Assembly: GCF_032586175.1 (NCBI RefSeq) | Contig: NZ_JAWHTE010000007.1 | Coordinates: 1-64,000 of the forward strand | Direction: 5' to 3' | From: Ovoidimarina sediminis | Lineage (GTDB): Bacteria; Pseudomonadota; Alphaproteobacteria; Rhodobacterales; Rhodobacteraceae | Length of the DNA stretch: 64,000 nt | In this document: positions 40,619 through 49,675 of the stretch, in pieces | Position numbering within the stretch: position 1 is the first letter of the stretch | Layout of the letters: each line of letters opens with the position of its first letter | Notes under the pieces: generated by a model | Seen by the model: the letters and a program-made list of their open reading frames with translations, nothing else | Told to the model about the DNA's origin: nothing | Database searches by the model: none | Position numbers and translations under genes: made by a program

Positions 40619-43600
40619 CCCTCTGACGCGGCGCCCGGCGCGCGCGCGAACATCATCCGGTAGACCGGCGGCACGAAGATCAGCGTAAGCGGCGAGGCAA
40701 GGATCAGCCCGCCGATCATGAGCGTCGCCATCGGCTCGAACAGCGCGCCGCCGATCAGCGCCATCGGGACGAGGCCGAGGACCGTGGTGACGGACGTCAG
40801 GAGGACCGGGCTCAGCCGTTTCGCCGATGCCGTGACGATGGCGTCGTCGAGATCCATGGTTTGCCGTTCGATATCGATCTGATCGATCAGCACGATCGCG
40901 TTGTTGATGATGATCCCCATAAGCGAGATCAGACCGAGGATCGCGAAGAAGGAAAGTGGCTGACCGGTGAGCCCGAGCGCGAGGGGCGCGCCGACGAGGA
41001 TCAGGGGAATCGTCATGAAGGTGAGCGCAACGCGCCGCATCGAATTGAACTGGAAGGTCAGCGCGAGGATCATCACGACTAGCGCATAGGGCATCCCGGC
41101 GAGGAGCTTGGCGTTGGTTTCGGCCGATTCCGCGCTTTCACCCCCGATTTCAATGGTATAGCCGGGGCCCAGATCGAGGCCGTCCAGAGTGGGTTGGATG
41201 ATCTCCTCGATTGCCGCTGCCGAAAGGGTTTCGCTCTTCGCGCTGATCGTGATCTTGCGGGTTTGGTTTTCGCGCCGGAGTTGGGAGAGTTCGAGGCGAG
41301 GCGCGAAACGGGCAACCTGATCAAGCGAGGCGAGCCCCCGCTCGGTCGGGATCGAGAGGTTCTGAAGATCTTCGAGGCTGTCGCGAAACACCTCCTCTGC
41401 CCGTATCACGATTGGGATCTGATCGTCGCCATCGCGCAGGACGGATACGGCGGCGCCCGAGAAGTACGCCTCCATGACATTCGAGATATCCTTGGACGTG
41501 ACCCCGAGTTCGCGTGCCTTTTCCTGCAGGATGTCGATGCCGATTGTGATCGTCTTGTTGCCCCAGTCGTTCTGGTTGAGGATGAGGCCGGGCACGGCGT
41601 CAAACCCCTCTTCCACGCGTTTCGCTGCGTTCAGGAGGACATCGGTATCGGGCCCGGTGATTTCGACTTCCACGATGCCGCTTTCGCTGCCGCCCATGGA
41701 CAGGCGGGTGACGCGCGCCCGGACGGCGGGTGCATTTTCCTGAAGGTGGCGGCGCGCGCGGGCCGCGGCCGTCACGGCGCCGTCGAAATCGTAAGTGTTG
41801 ACCACGAAGAATGCGCTGGACGGGCTGGCATCCGCCGGTGCCAGGGCAAGGTAGAACCGTGGCCCGCCGTGGCCGACAAAGAGCGTGGTGCTTGCGACCT
41901 CCGGGTTCACCGTCGGGTCGCGCAGCCAGGCGTCGACGGCAAGCGCCTCTGCCTCGGTTGCCGACAGTGTGCTGCCTTTCTGAAGGTCGAGGTAGATCAG
42001 GAATTCGGCGCGTTCGGACAGCGGAAACATCTCAGATCTGAGGGAGCCGAATTGCAGGATGCCGAGCGCCACAAGGCCGTAGCTGATTGCGATCACAGGA
42101 AGCCCGAAGGGCAGGATCCGGCGGATCAGCGTGCCATAGGCGGATGCCAGCCGGCCCGTTTCCGCCGCCTTCGCGGATGCGGGGCGAAGGACGGACGCCG
42201 CGATAAAGGGCAGGATGTAATGCGCGGTGAGCCACGATCCCACCAGCATCAGCGTCACGACCGCGCCAAGTGAGAAGGCGAATTCGCCCGAGGTGCCTTC
42301 CACCAGCATCATCGGCAGGAAGGCGGAGACCGTGGTGATCGAGGCCACTGCGAGTGGAACGAAGAACTGCCCGCCCGCCGCGATTGCGGCCTCGCGGGGG
42401 GATGAGCCGCCCCGGATCCGGGTGTCGATGTCTTCGACCACCACGAGCCCGTTATCGACAAGAAGCCCGAGCGAGATGATGACCGCTGCGATGGATATCT
42501 GTTCGAGATCGATGCCCCACTGGCTCATCCCCAGAAGCGCGAAGGTGACGGTGAAGGGCACGATGCTTGCGATGATGAAGGCCGGGCGCAGACCAAGGAA
42601 AACGAGCATCACCAGAAGAACGACCGCGAAGGTCTGGGCCACGTTCGACAGGGCGCCGTTGATCGACTGGGTGACGTTTGTTTCCTGGAAGGTGGAGATG
42701 TTGAAGCCGATGCCGATGGGTTGCAGCGCCTCGAGTCGCGCGATTTCGCCCCGAAGCGTGCGGCCGAGTTTCTGGATGTCGCGATCTTCGGCCATCTCGA
42801 CACTGACAAGCACCGCCGGCTCTCCGTCGAAGAAGACAGGTTGTTCGGGCGGGTCGACATAGCCGCGGCGCGGGGTCACCAGATCGCGCAGCCGCACGAT
42901 GTCTCCCGAGGGCAGTTTTGTCAGCACCTCTCCCACATCGTCGAGCGTGTCGAGATTGCCGTTCGCCTCAAGAAGGACGGTGGTTCCAGAGGCGTCGATC
43001 TCACCCGCCGGGAGAATGACGTTCTGATCGCGCAGATCCTGCAGGAGTTCCGGGATCTGCACGCCCACCGCCGCGAGGCGCCGTGCATCCACCTCGAGCC
43101 AGATGCGTTCGTCCTGATCGCCCGACAGTGTGACCTTGGTGATCCCGTCGACGGCGTAGAGCCCCGATTGCAGATCCTCCGCCGCATCCGCGATCTCGGC
43201 CATGGAAAAGCCGTCGCCCGTGACCGCCACGGTCGCCACCGCGACATCGCCGTAGTTCGAGTTCACGAAGGGCCCTTTCGTGCCTTCTGGAAGCTGCGGT
43301 GCGGTTTGTTCGATGCGCGTGCGGATGTCGGTGAAGATCTGGTCAAGATCTTCGGACGGCACCCAATCCGCCACCGCGACGTTCAGCTGCGCCGATCCGG
43401 TGGTGATCAGGGTCTTTACCTCGTCGACCTCGCCGATCTCGCGCGCGGCGCGTTCCAGCGGGATCGCTATCAGGTTTTCCACGCGTTCCGGATCCATGCC
43501 GTCGAACTTTGCCGAGACGATGACCGTTCTGACCGTGATGGCCGGGTTCTCGCGTTTCGGCAGGCTGATGTAGGCCAGCGCGCCGATCAGCAGGAGGCCG

Positions 43601-43659
43601 ACCATTGCCAGAAGGGTCAGGCGCGATTTCTCGATGCCGAAGCGCGTCAGGACATCCAT
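40579..43659 (-). CDS. RND efflux pump inner-membrane transporter
   Basis: 1026 residues, the usual AcrB/MexB-family length. N-terminal helix (about 13-31), large periplasmic domains, a helix block near 335-530 with LSLGLLVDNGLVVVEDID, carrying charged residues of the proton relay, a second periplasmic part and a C-terminal helix block (about 860-1010). The sequence is closer to the HAE-like branch with KGSTL-type motifs. It exports drugs, metabolites or metals; the substrate is not evident. It follows its adaptor gene by 4 nt; no outer-membrane channel gene is near. Confidence 0.93.
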   Translation of the reverse strand: MDVLTRFGIEKSRLTLLAMVGLLLIGALAYISLPKRENPAITVRTVIVSAKFDGMDPERVENLIAIPLERAAREIGEVDEVKTLITTGSAQLNVAVADWVPSEDLDQIFTDIRTRIEQTAPQLPEGTKGPFVNSNYGDVAVATVAVTGDGFSMAEIADAAEDLQSGLYAVDGITKVTLSGDQDERIWLEVDARRLAAVGVQIPELLQDLRDQNVILPAGEIDASGTTVLLEANGNLDTLDDVGEVLTKLPSGDIVRLRDLVTPRRGYVDPPEQPVFFDGEPAVLVSVEMAEDRDIQKLGRTLRGEIARLEALQPIGIGFNISTFQETNVTQSINGALSNVAQTFAVVLLVMLVFLGLRPAFIIASIVPFTVTFALLGMSQWGIDLEQISIAAVIISLGLLVDNGLVVVEDIDTRIRGGSSPREAAIAAGGQFFVPLAVASITTVSAFLPMMLVEGTSGEFAFSLGAVVTLMLVGSWLTAHYILPFIAASVLRPASAKAAETGRLASAYGTLIRRILPFGLPVIAISYGLVALGILQFGSLRSEMFPLSERAEFLIYLDLQKGSTLSATEAEALAVDAWLRDPTVNPEVASTTLFVGHGGPRFYLALAPADASPSSAFFVVNTYDFDGAVTAAARARRHLQENAPAVRARVTRLSMGGSESGIVEVEITGPDTDVLLNAAKRVEEGFDAVPGLILNQNDWGNKTITIGIDILQEKARELGVTSKDISNVMEAYFSGAAVSVLRDGDDQIPIVIRAEEVFRDSLEDLQNLSIPTERGLASLDQVARFAPRLELSQLRRENQTRKITISAKSETLSAAAIEEIIQPTLDGLDLGPGYTIEIGGESAESAETNAKLLAGMPYALVVMILALTFQFNSMRRVALTFMTIPLILVGAPLALGLTGQPLSFFAILGLISLMGIIINNAIVLIDQIDIERQTMDLDDAIVTASAKRLSPVLLTSVTTVLGLVPMALIGGALFEPMATLMIGGLILASPLTLIFVPPVYRMMFARAPGAASEGQRAKANAASIPG

Positions 43660-43663
43660 GCCC

Positions 43664-44758
43664 CTATTCCCCGGCGTCGAGGAGGCGCACCTCCTGCCCG
43701 TCCTTCAGGAAGGAGACACCGGCGGAGGCGATCCGATCGCCCTCATTCAGGCCGTCGAGGACGACGATCATATTCTCGCGGATCCCGCCAACGGTGACGT
43801 CGCGCCGTGCGACGCGGGAGGTGTCGGGGTCGAAGACATAGACACTCATGATCCCGTCTCCGTCACCCTCGACCCGTCCGTCTCGGATCACCGCGCTCAG
43901 GGGGATGGCAAAGCCGTCGGCCCTTGGGGCGGGCAGGATGATCGCCGCTTCGACGGCCATTCCCGCGCGGATCACCGGGTGTGTTTCTGTGAGGGAAAGG
44001 ACGATGGGAAAGCTCGATACCGCATCGGCGCGCGCACCGATTTCGGACACGACAGCGGATAGGGTGGTGTCCGGCCGGTCAGCAAGGCGTACACGGGCAG
44101 GTGTGCCGACGACGAGCTGGCCCACCGTGTCGAAATTGACCGAAAATGAAACCTCGAAACTGTCGTCGGGATACATTGTGGCGATCGGGCTTCCTGCGCC
44201 GACGGTCGCGAAGGAGGTGGCCTCGACCGTGCTGATGATGCCGTCGTAGGGCGCGGTGAGTTCCGCCTTGCCCAGGTTCTCGCGCGCCGTTTCCAGAGAT
44301 TTCTCTGCTTGGACAAGCTGTGCGGCTGCGGCGTCGGCCTGCACTTCGGCCTGCTCGACCGCCGCGCGGGTGACGGTGCCGCTTTCGAGGAGGGCGCGCT
44401 GGCGTGCAAGCGTGTCGTCGGCGTTCCGCGCGTTCGATCGTGCCTGGTCAACGCCAGCCTCGGCGGAGGCGACCTGAAGTTCGAGCGTCGTTTTGTCGAG
44501 GGTCGCCAGCGTTTCGCCTGCCGCGACGCGCTGGCCAACGGAAAGGTTGACCGCTTCGAGCGATCCGGCGGCCTCAAACGAGAGGGCAGTGATTTCTGAC
44601 GGCTCGAGCACGGCCGGGAAGCGCCGCATCTCGACGTTGGGGCTTGCGGTGACGAGATGGGATTTCATGCCGCGCACGATGTTTGGCTCCGGCGCGGCCT
44701 CCTCCCTACACGCGGCAAGGGTCAGAAGGCAGATGGGCAGGATCAACAAGGGTTTCAT
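43664..44758 (-). CDS. RND efflux periplasmic adaptor lipoprotein
   Basis: 364 residues from the ATG at 44758, with AAGGAGAG upstream; the longer frame to 44839 lacks a ribosome site. The start MKPLLILPICLLTLAACREE has a lipobox (LAAC), so it is a lipoprotein. It has a beta-barrel/lipoyl/coiled-coil layout: NLSVGQRVAAGETLATLD, a helical hairpin (about 85-150), AELTAPYDGIISTV. It joins the adjacent RND pump to an outer-membrane channel. Confidence 0.9.
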   Translation of the reverse strand: MKPLLILPICLLTLAACREEAAPEPNIVRGMKSHLVTASPNVEMRRFPAVLEPSEITALSFEAAGSLEAVNLSVGQRVAAGETLATLDKTTLELQVASAEAGVDQARSNARNADDTLARQRALLESGTVTRAAVEQAEVQADAAAAQLVQAEKSLETARENLGKAELTAPYDGIISTVEATSFATVGAGSPIATMYPDDSFEVSFSVNFDTVGQLVVGTPARVRLADRPDTTLSAVVSEIGARADAVSSFPIVLSLTETHPVIRAGMAVEAAIILPAPRADGFAIPLSAVIRDGRVEGDGDGIMSVYVFDPDTSRVARRDVTVGGIRENMIVVLDGLNEGDRIASAGVSFLKDGQEVRLLDAGE

Positions 44759-44906
44759 GGCGTCTCTCCTTCGCCGCCCGAGCGCGCGACACCTCTCACG
44801 CGTATCGATCTCGGCCGAGCATAGCGGGTGTTTCCGCAAGGATCAGCAGCGAATAACCTTCCCTTCGGCCCTGCCTTCTTGCGAATGCCGCAAGGCGGGG
44901 GGGCTG

Positions 44907-45155
44907 TCAGTCGAGCTGTTCGAGCAGCCACTTCGCCCGTTCGATATGCTGCCGCGCGACGTCAAGCTTGATTGCAAGGCTGGCTTTCCTATCGGGATCG
45001 GTCGTGGCCGCGATCTCTTGTTCAAGCTCTTCCGATTTTCGGGTCAGTTTCCGGAGCACCTTCCTGACGTGGCCCGGCTTGATCTTGCCCGCCGCGCCGC
45101 GATCCAGCCGCGCGTTGTAGTCGGCGACCTTTGCGGCCAGTTTCTTCAACCCCAT
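44907..45155 (-). CDS. Small helical protein of unknown function
   Basis: 82 residues, highly charged and almost wholly helical: KVADYNARLDRGAAGKIKP, then HVRKVLRKLTRKSEELEQEI, ending in AKWLLEQLD. A GGAG-like site precedes the ATG. I do not recognise the family. It lies between the Na+/phosphate gene and the RND pair, all on the same strand, and could be in either transcript. The coiled-coil look suggests a protein-protein or nucleic-acid contact. Confidence 0.6.
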   Translation of the reverse strand: MGLKKLAAKVADYNARLDRGAAGKIKPGHVRKVLRKLTRKSEELEQEIAATTDPDRKASLAIKLDVARQHIERAKWLLEQLD

Positions 45156-45191
45156 TATGCCAGCTCCGATCGGTTGGGTGCCCTGCTCATG

Positions 45192-47033
45192 CTACGTGCC
45201 GTCCGCGACTGTTTCGTGACGCCGGATCTTGCCCTTTTCGCCGGGGGCCATGTCCTGCAGTTCATCCTCGTCGAGGGCGAGCATCTTCTCCACCTCCGCC
45301 ATACCCGTGTCGCGTTCGGCATAGGTGCCGCGTGCGGCCTCGATCAGATCGCGCATTGCCCCGTAGGCATAGCCCGTGTCGGTCAGAAACGAGGTCGCTG
45401 CAGCGGGGGAGATCATGCCGTCGTGAAGCAGCGTTTCGACACGGCGGGTCGTCAGGCGTGCGTCCTCCTCTACCTTCGCGCGCTCCTGGTCGAGCCAGAG
45501 AATGCTGCGATCGGCGGGATCGGAGAGTTCCAGCTTGCGGATCTCCTTGAGGATTTGCGCAAGTTCCAGGCGGAGCCCATCGTAAAGCTCGGTCACTTTG
45601 CCCTGTGGCCGGGTGCCGTAGCGCAGCACATTCTTGCGGAGGTGTTTGACGGATTTTACTGCGCGCACGATGTCGCTTGAGACGTTGCGCAGGGTCGAGA
45701 TGCTTTCGGCGATCTCGGCGGATGCCCGGTTCTCTCCGACCCGCGTGGTGAATTCGAAGATCGCGGAGTAGAGTGTCTTGATCCGCTTTTCGTATGCTTC
45801 GTCAACATTGATATCGACCGCGCGGCGGCTTTGCCGGACGGTTCGCGAAAGATCGGTGCTGGCGAAAACGGCATCGGGATCGAGGTTGAGGGCGCTCAGG
45901 ATCACTTCGGATGCATTGTCGTAAAGGTGAAGCACTTCCTTGCGAAGCGCACCCTCCAGTGCCTGCGGAAAGGCGTCGACCGCCTGCGTCAGGTAGCGTG
46001 GGCGGCTTACGTCCGGAACAGGTTCAGGTATCCGGCGTTCGAGGATGGCGATCAGGCGGTTCAGCAGAGGCAGCATCAGGAGGACGCCCAGGAGGTTGAA
46101 GAGCGTGTGGAACACCGCGAGCTTGAGGGCGTAGTCGCCCGCCGCAACACCTACGGCTTCGCTGATCCCGTCGACCGCGAGCCGAAGGGGAGAGATGAAG
46201 ACAAGCGCCACGGCGGCGGTTGCGACGTTGAACACCAGATGCGCAAGTGCAAGCCGCCGGCCCTGGAAGTTCGCCCCGAGTGATCCGATGATGGCGGTAA
46301 CCGTCGTGCCGATGTTTGCGCCGATCGCGAGCGCGAGGGCGTTTTCATAGGTGATCTGCCCGGCGGCGAGGGCGGCGAGGATCAGAACCATCGTTGCGTG
46401 GCTCGATTGCATGATGACCGTCGCACCCGCGCCGAGGAGCGTGTAGACCAAGAGCCCCAGAAGCCCCGGCAGCGCGAAGCGCAGAAGATCGATCTGATCC
46501 CTGAAACTTTCGAAGCCGAGCTTCATGTGATGGATCCCTAGGAAAAGGAACCCGAGGCCGCCAAGCGCGTAGCCGATCCCACGCAGAGGTTTGGGTTTCT
46601 GGAATACCAGAACGATGCCGATTGCGATCATGGGCATGGCGTAGGCAGCGATATCTACCTTCAATCCCAGCCCGGCGACGAGCCAGGCGCCCGTGGTCGT
46701 CCCGATATTCGCGCCGAAGATGATGCCGACGCCGCCGGTCAGCGAGATGAGCCCCGCGCTCAGGAATGAGATCGTGATGACGGAGACGAGGGAGCTTGAT
46801 TGCAGAAGCGTCGTCGAGATGATGCCGAACAGTAGCGATCGCGCGGTGGAGCGGGTCGCGCGTTCCAGCATCCTCTCCAGCGCGCCGCCCGCGAAGAGTT
46901 TGAAGCCATCTTCGAGCATCAGCATCCCGAACAGGAAGATCGCGACGCCCGCAGAGACTTCCCGCGCCTCAGGGCTCAGCCAGAAGGCCAGAAGAAGCGC
47001 GGCGATCGCGACCGGAAGAAGATATCTGCGCAT
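45192..47033 (-). CDS. Na+/phosphate cotransporter (NptA/YjbB family) with PhoU-like domain
   Basis: 613 residues. N-terminal half (about 1-340) has the duplicated Na_Pi_cotrans unit: FGANIGTTTGAWLV and later AIGANIGTTVTAIIGSLGAN, the QSS motifs (LLQSSS, MQSSHAT) and about eight to ten helices. The C-terminal half is helical and PhoU-like (about 380-590). It moves phosphate with sodium, possibly outward as YjbB does, with the PhoU-like part regulating it. It lies downstream of a 670-bp gap. Confidence 0.9.
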   Translation of the reverse strand: MRRYLLPVAIAALLLAFWLSPEAREVSAGVAIFLFGMLMLEDGFKLFAGGALERMLERATRSTARSLLFGIISTTLLQSSSLVSVITISFLSAGLISLTGGVGIIFGANIGTTTGAWLVAGLGLKVDIAAYAMPMIAIGIVLVFQKPKPLRGIGYALGGLGFLFLGIHHMKLGFESFRDQIDLLRFALPGLLGLLVYTLLGAGATVIMQSSHATMVLILAALAAGQITYENALALAIGANIGTTVTAIIGSLGANFQGRRLALAHLVFNVATAAVALVFISPLRLAVDGISEAVGVAAGDYALKLAVFHTLFNLLGVLLMLPLLNRLIAILERRIPEPVPDVSRPRYLTQAVDAFPQALEGALRKEVLHLYDNASEVILSALNLDPDAVFASTDLSRTVRQSRRAVDINVDEAYEKRIKTLYSAIFEFTTRVGENRASAEIAESISTLRNVSSDIVRAVKSVKHLRKNVLRYGTRPQGKVTELYDGLRLELAQILKEIRKLELSDPADRSILWLDQERAKVEEDARLTTRRVETLLHDGMISPAAATSFLTDTGYAYGAMRDLIEAARGTYAERDTGMAEVEKMLALDEDELQDMAPGEKGKIRRHETVADGT

Positions 47034-47705
47034 TCAGATTGCCGTTCCGTTGCCCCCTCGTCTGAGGCGGAAGACCGGGCCCTTCTCGTTCAATCCGCCT
47101 TTTACCAGTGTCGGCAAGGGCGGAGGCCGGTGCAAGCGGGGTTTCTGCGGCGAATCCGATCAGGACGGAGATGCGGAAGGCTGGCGAGCGGCCGGGCCGG
47201 GCGTTTCGGCGGAGCCATTCGTAATATTTCCAGGGTGTTTCTTTACAGGTTGTGCGGCGGACAAGGGCATTCTGCGCCGGCGTCCACGTGATCGGGCGCG
47301 CGGCGTCGCTTTTCCGGCAACGCACGCCGCGGTGGAAGTGCTTGCTCCTCCGTTCAGCGGGCAGTCCGCCTCCGGAAGATGGATCGGGCCATAAAACCAT
47401 CGGGGAATTCACGCGACGCCGTGCCGCGCGCGCCCCGAGGGGGCCCGCGATCGTGGCCTCGTGCGGCGGAGCCCGGCGGCCGCGTGCAGCCTGCCGTCGG
47501 TGCGGGTTCGTTACATTTCTCACGAAGGCCTGAGCGCACACCATCGTGACTTGGACGTGTTCTGAGGGCCGAAGGAGTTGCCTTGGCGAAACGATTTCGT
47601 TTGTCTTCTGTGCATTAGCGTGAAGATCCCCGGGCCATCGGCATTGGAGAGACCGAAGGCTCGGCGGAAATTTTGGGGCAATCTGACCCGGGAAGGACGA
47701 TCGGC
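47034..47705. other. 672-bp intergenic region, no gene seen
   Basis: I find no convincing protein gene, RNA or repeat here. Open frames exist on both strands but have arginine/proline-rich, family-free translations. It separates the Na+/phosphate gene from the Rieske cluster and must hold the promoters of both; a GGAAGGA ribosome site at about 47691 belongs to the first cluster gene. Confidence 0.55.
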
Positions 47706-49310
47706 ATGGCCGTCAGCGTGGCGATATACGATGATCTGAAGGACAGGGAACCGGCTTATGCGCTTGTTGGCGAGGTCGATCTGGTGGTCGTGCGCTTCGA
47801 CGAAGACGTGCGCGTCTACTACGGCCGCTGCCTGCACCGCGGTGCGCTTATGGCGGATGGATATGTGCGGGGGCAGAACCTGATCTGCCCGGTGCACAAC
47901 TGGGATTACCGGCTGGACACGGGCGTATCGGAATACGCCAACGACGAGGCATTGCCGCGCTTCACCGCATGGGTCGAAGGAGGCGACGTACTCGTCGATG
48001 AAGACGAGATCGGTGCCTGGGCGAAGGAGAACCCGCAGCCCTTCAACCGCAAGGCCTATCTCGGGCTTTACGCGGATACATCCCATGGTACGGCGGAGGA
48101 GCCGGCGAACGCGGCGATCCAGGCGCTGGCACGGAACGGGCTGAAGAACGGGCACCATGGCGAAATGGCCTCGATGGGGGTGCCGAGGGACGATCTGCCG
48201 ACCTGGGACGATATCCAGGTTCTGACCGCGCAACTCGCCACCCCGCCGCTGCTTGAGGATGTGACGGTGGGCACCGACGTGATCATCGGGCCCAATGCGC
48301 AGAAGCCCTTGCGCCTCGAGATCCCGCTTTTCGTTTCCGACATGTCGTTCGGCGCTTTATCGGAGCCCGCGAAACGCGCACTGGCGCAGGGGGCCGAGAA
48401 AGCGGGGACAGGCATCTGTTCAGGCGAAGGTGGGATGATGGAGGAGGAGCAGAAGGACAACAGCCGCTATTTCTACGAACTTGCCTCGGGGCGGTTCGGC
48501 TTTTCCTGGGACAAGCTCGACCGCGTGCAGGCGTTTCACTTCAAGGGCGGGCAGGGGGCGAAAACCGGGACCGGCGGGCACCTGCCGGGCCACAAGGTTA
48601 CGTCGCGGATCGCCGAGGTGCGCGGGCTTGATGAGGGCGAGGATGCCATATCCCCCGCGCGGTTCCCGGAGTGGACGGATCCTGACCAGATCCGCGATTT
48701 CGCAGATCAGGTGCGGGACAGGACCGGGGGCATTCCGATCGGCTACAAGCTGTCGGCCCAGCATATCGAGCGGGATATCGATGCCGCACTGGAGGTCGGG
48801 GTGGATTACATCATCCTCGACGGGCGCGGCGGCGGTACGGGGGCGGCGCCCACGCTTTTCCGCGACAACATTTCGGTGCCGACGATCCCGGCGCTGGCGC
48901 GCGCACGTGCGCACCTTGACCGGCTGGAGCGTGGAGACGTGCCCCTTGTCATCACCGGAGGGCTTCGCACCGCGGCGGATTTCATCAAGGCGATGGCGCT
49001 TGGTGCCGATGCGATCGCCGTGTCGAATTCCGCGATGCAGGCGATCGGGTGCATCGCCATGCGTGCTTGCCACACCAACGCCTGCCCGGTGGGGATCGCA
49101 ACGCAGAAGCCGCATTTGGTGAGCCGTCTGGTGATCGAGAAATCGGCCGAGCGGCTCGCGAATTTCTTCACTGCCAGCAAGGAACTCATGCAACTCATGG
49201 CGCGGGCCTGCGGGCATGATCACCTGTCGAAGTTCACCATCGACGATCTGACCACCTGGAAGAAGGACATGAGCGATCTGACAGGGATCCGCTACGGTGG
49301 TGTCGCATGA
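47706..49310 (+). CDS. Rieske - glutamate-synthase-like FMN enzyme fusion
   Basis: 534 residues from the ATG at 47706, with GGAAGGA upstream (an earlier in-frame codon at 47673 lacks one). Residues about 1-105 form a Rieske domain: C42-L-H44 and C61-PV-H64. Residues about 160-530 are the FMN-binding domain of glutamate synthase (GltS/GlxD-like): GALSEPAKRALAQGAEKAG, FKGGQGAKTGTGGHLPG, DGRGGGTGAAP, then CHTNACPVGIATQ with the [3Fe-4S] cysteines. The glutaminase part is missing, so it is not a classic glutamate synthase. First gene of the Rieske cluster. The Rieske part probably feeds electrons to or from FMN; the real substrate is unknown. Confidence 0.9.
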   Translation: MAVSVAIYDDLKDREPAYALVGEVDLVVVRFDEDVRVYYGRCLHRGALMADGYVRGQNLICPVHNWDYRLDTGVSEYANDEALPRFTAWVEGGDVLVDEDEIGAWAKENPQPFNRKAYLGLYADTSHGTAEEPANAAIQALARNGLKNGHHGEMASMGVPRDDLPTWDDIQVLTAQLATPPLLEDVTVGTDVIIGPNAQKPLRLEIPLFVSDMSFGALSEPAKRALAQGAEKAGTGICSGEGGMMEEEQKDNSRYFYELASGRFGFSWDKLDRVQAFHFKGGQGAKTGTGGHLPGHKVTSRIAEVRGLDEGEDAISPARFPEWTDPDQIRDFADQVRDRTGGIPIGYKLSAQHIERDIDAALEVGVDYIILDGRGGGTGAAPTLFRDNISVPTIPALARARAHLDRLERGDVPLVITGGLRTAADFIKAMALGADAIAVSNSAMQAIGCIAMRACHTNACPVGIATQKPHLVSRLVIEKSAERLANFFTASKELMQLMARACGHDHLSKFTIDDLTTWKKDMSDLTGIRYGGVA

Positions 49311-49492
49311 GCGGGGCCGCGCTTCTTGTCGGCATCGCGGAGTGGTGGCTGATCCTCGGTGCCGTCGTCGCCGCGGTCTTTCTTCTCTTCGGGATCGACC
49401 GGGTGGATGAGGATGCGCGGGGCGCCTATGCGTTCCGTCCGCTGCTGGTGCCCGGGGTGCTTCTGATCTGGCCTCTCGTGCTTTGGCGCTGA
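49307..49492 (+). CDS. Small membrane protein, 5' part before an in-frame UGA
   Basis: 61 residues from an ATG overlapping the upstream stop (ATGA). It has one helix at about 5-28 and another near the C terminus (VPGVLLIWPLVLW), with GIDRVDEDARGAYAFRP between. The frame stops at TGA 49490-49492 and then stays open, in the same frame, for another 60 codons with a further helix to 49675. In similar operons I recall one protein of about 120 residues with an LVLWRW-like join, so the TGA most likely replaces a Trp TGG. Function unknown. Confidence 0.7.
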   Translation: MSGAALLVGIAEWWLILGAVVAAVFLLFGIDRVDEDARGAYAFRPLLVPGVLLIWPLVLWR

Positions 49493-49675
49493 GTCCGGCT
49501 GGAAACGAAGGCCGATCGCTGGGCCGACAGGTATCGCCCTCCGCGTGCCGTGCACCTGCCGGTGGCGGTTCTCATGTCCGCCGCACTTCTGATCGCGGTG
49601 ATCGCGGGCCTGGCCGCGCGTCAGGAATGGCCGGAGAGCATAGCGCCCGAGCACGTGAGCGAGGCGGCCCGATGA
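49493..49675 (+). pseudogene. Small membrane protein, 3' part after the in-frame UGA
   Basis: The same frame continues as VRLETKADRWADRYRPPRAV, then a hydrophobic helix (LPVAVLMSAALLIAVIAGLA), ending ...SEAAR and TGA at 49673-49675. There is no ATG until the middle of the helix and no clear ribosome site, so it is unlikely to be translated alone. The stop overlaps the next start by 4 nt (ATGA), which shows that the coupling design is intact and that this stretch was coding. It is either a fresh nonsense mutation, a base-call error, or a read-through codon. Confidence 0.6.
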
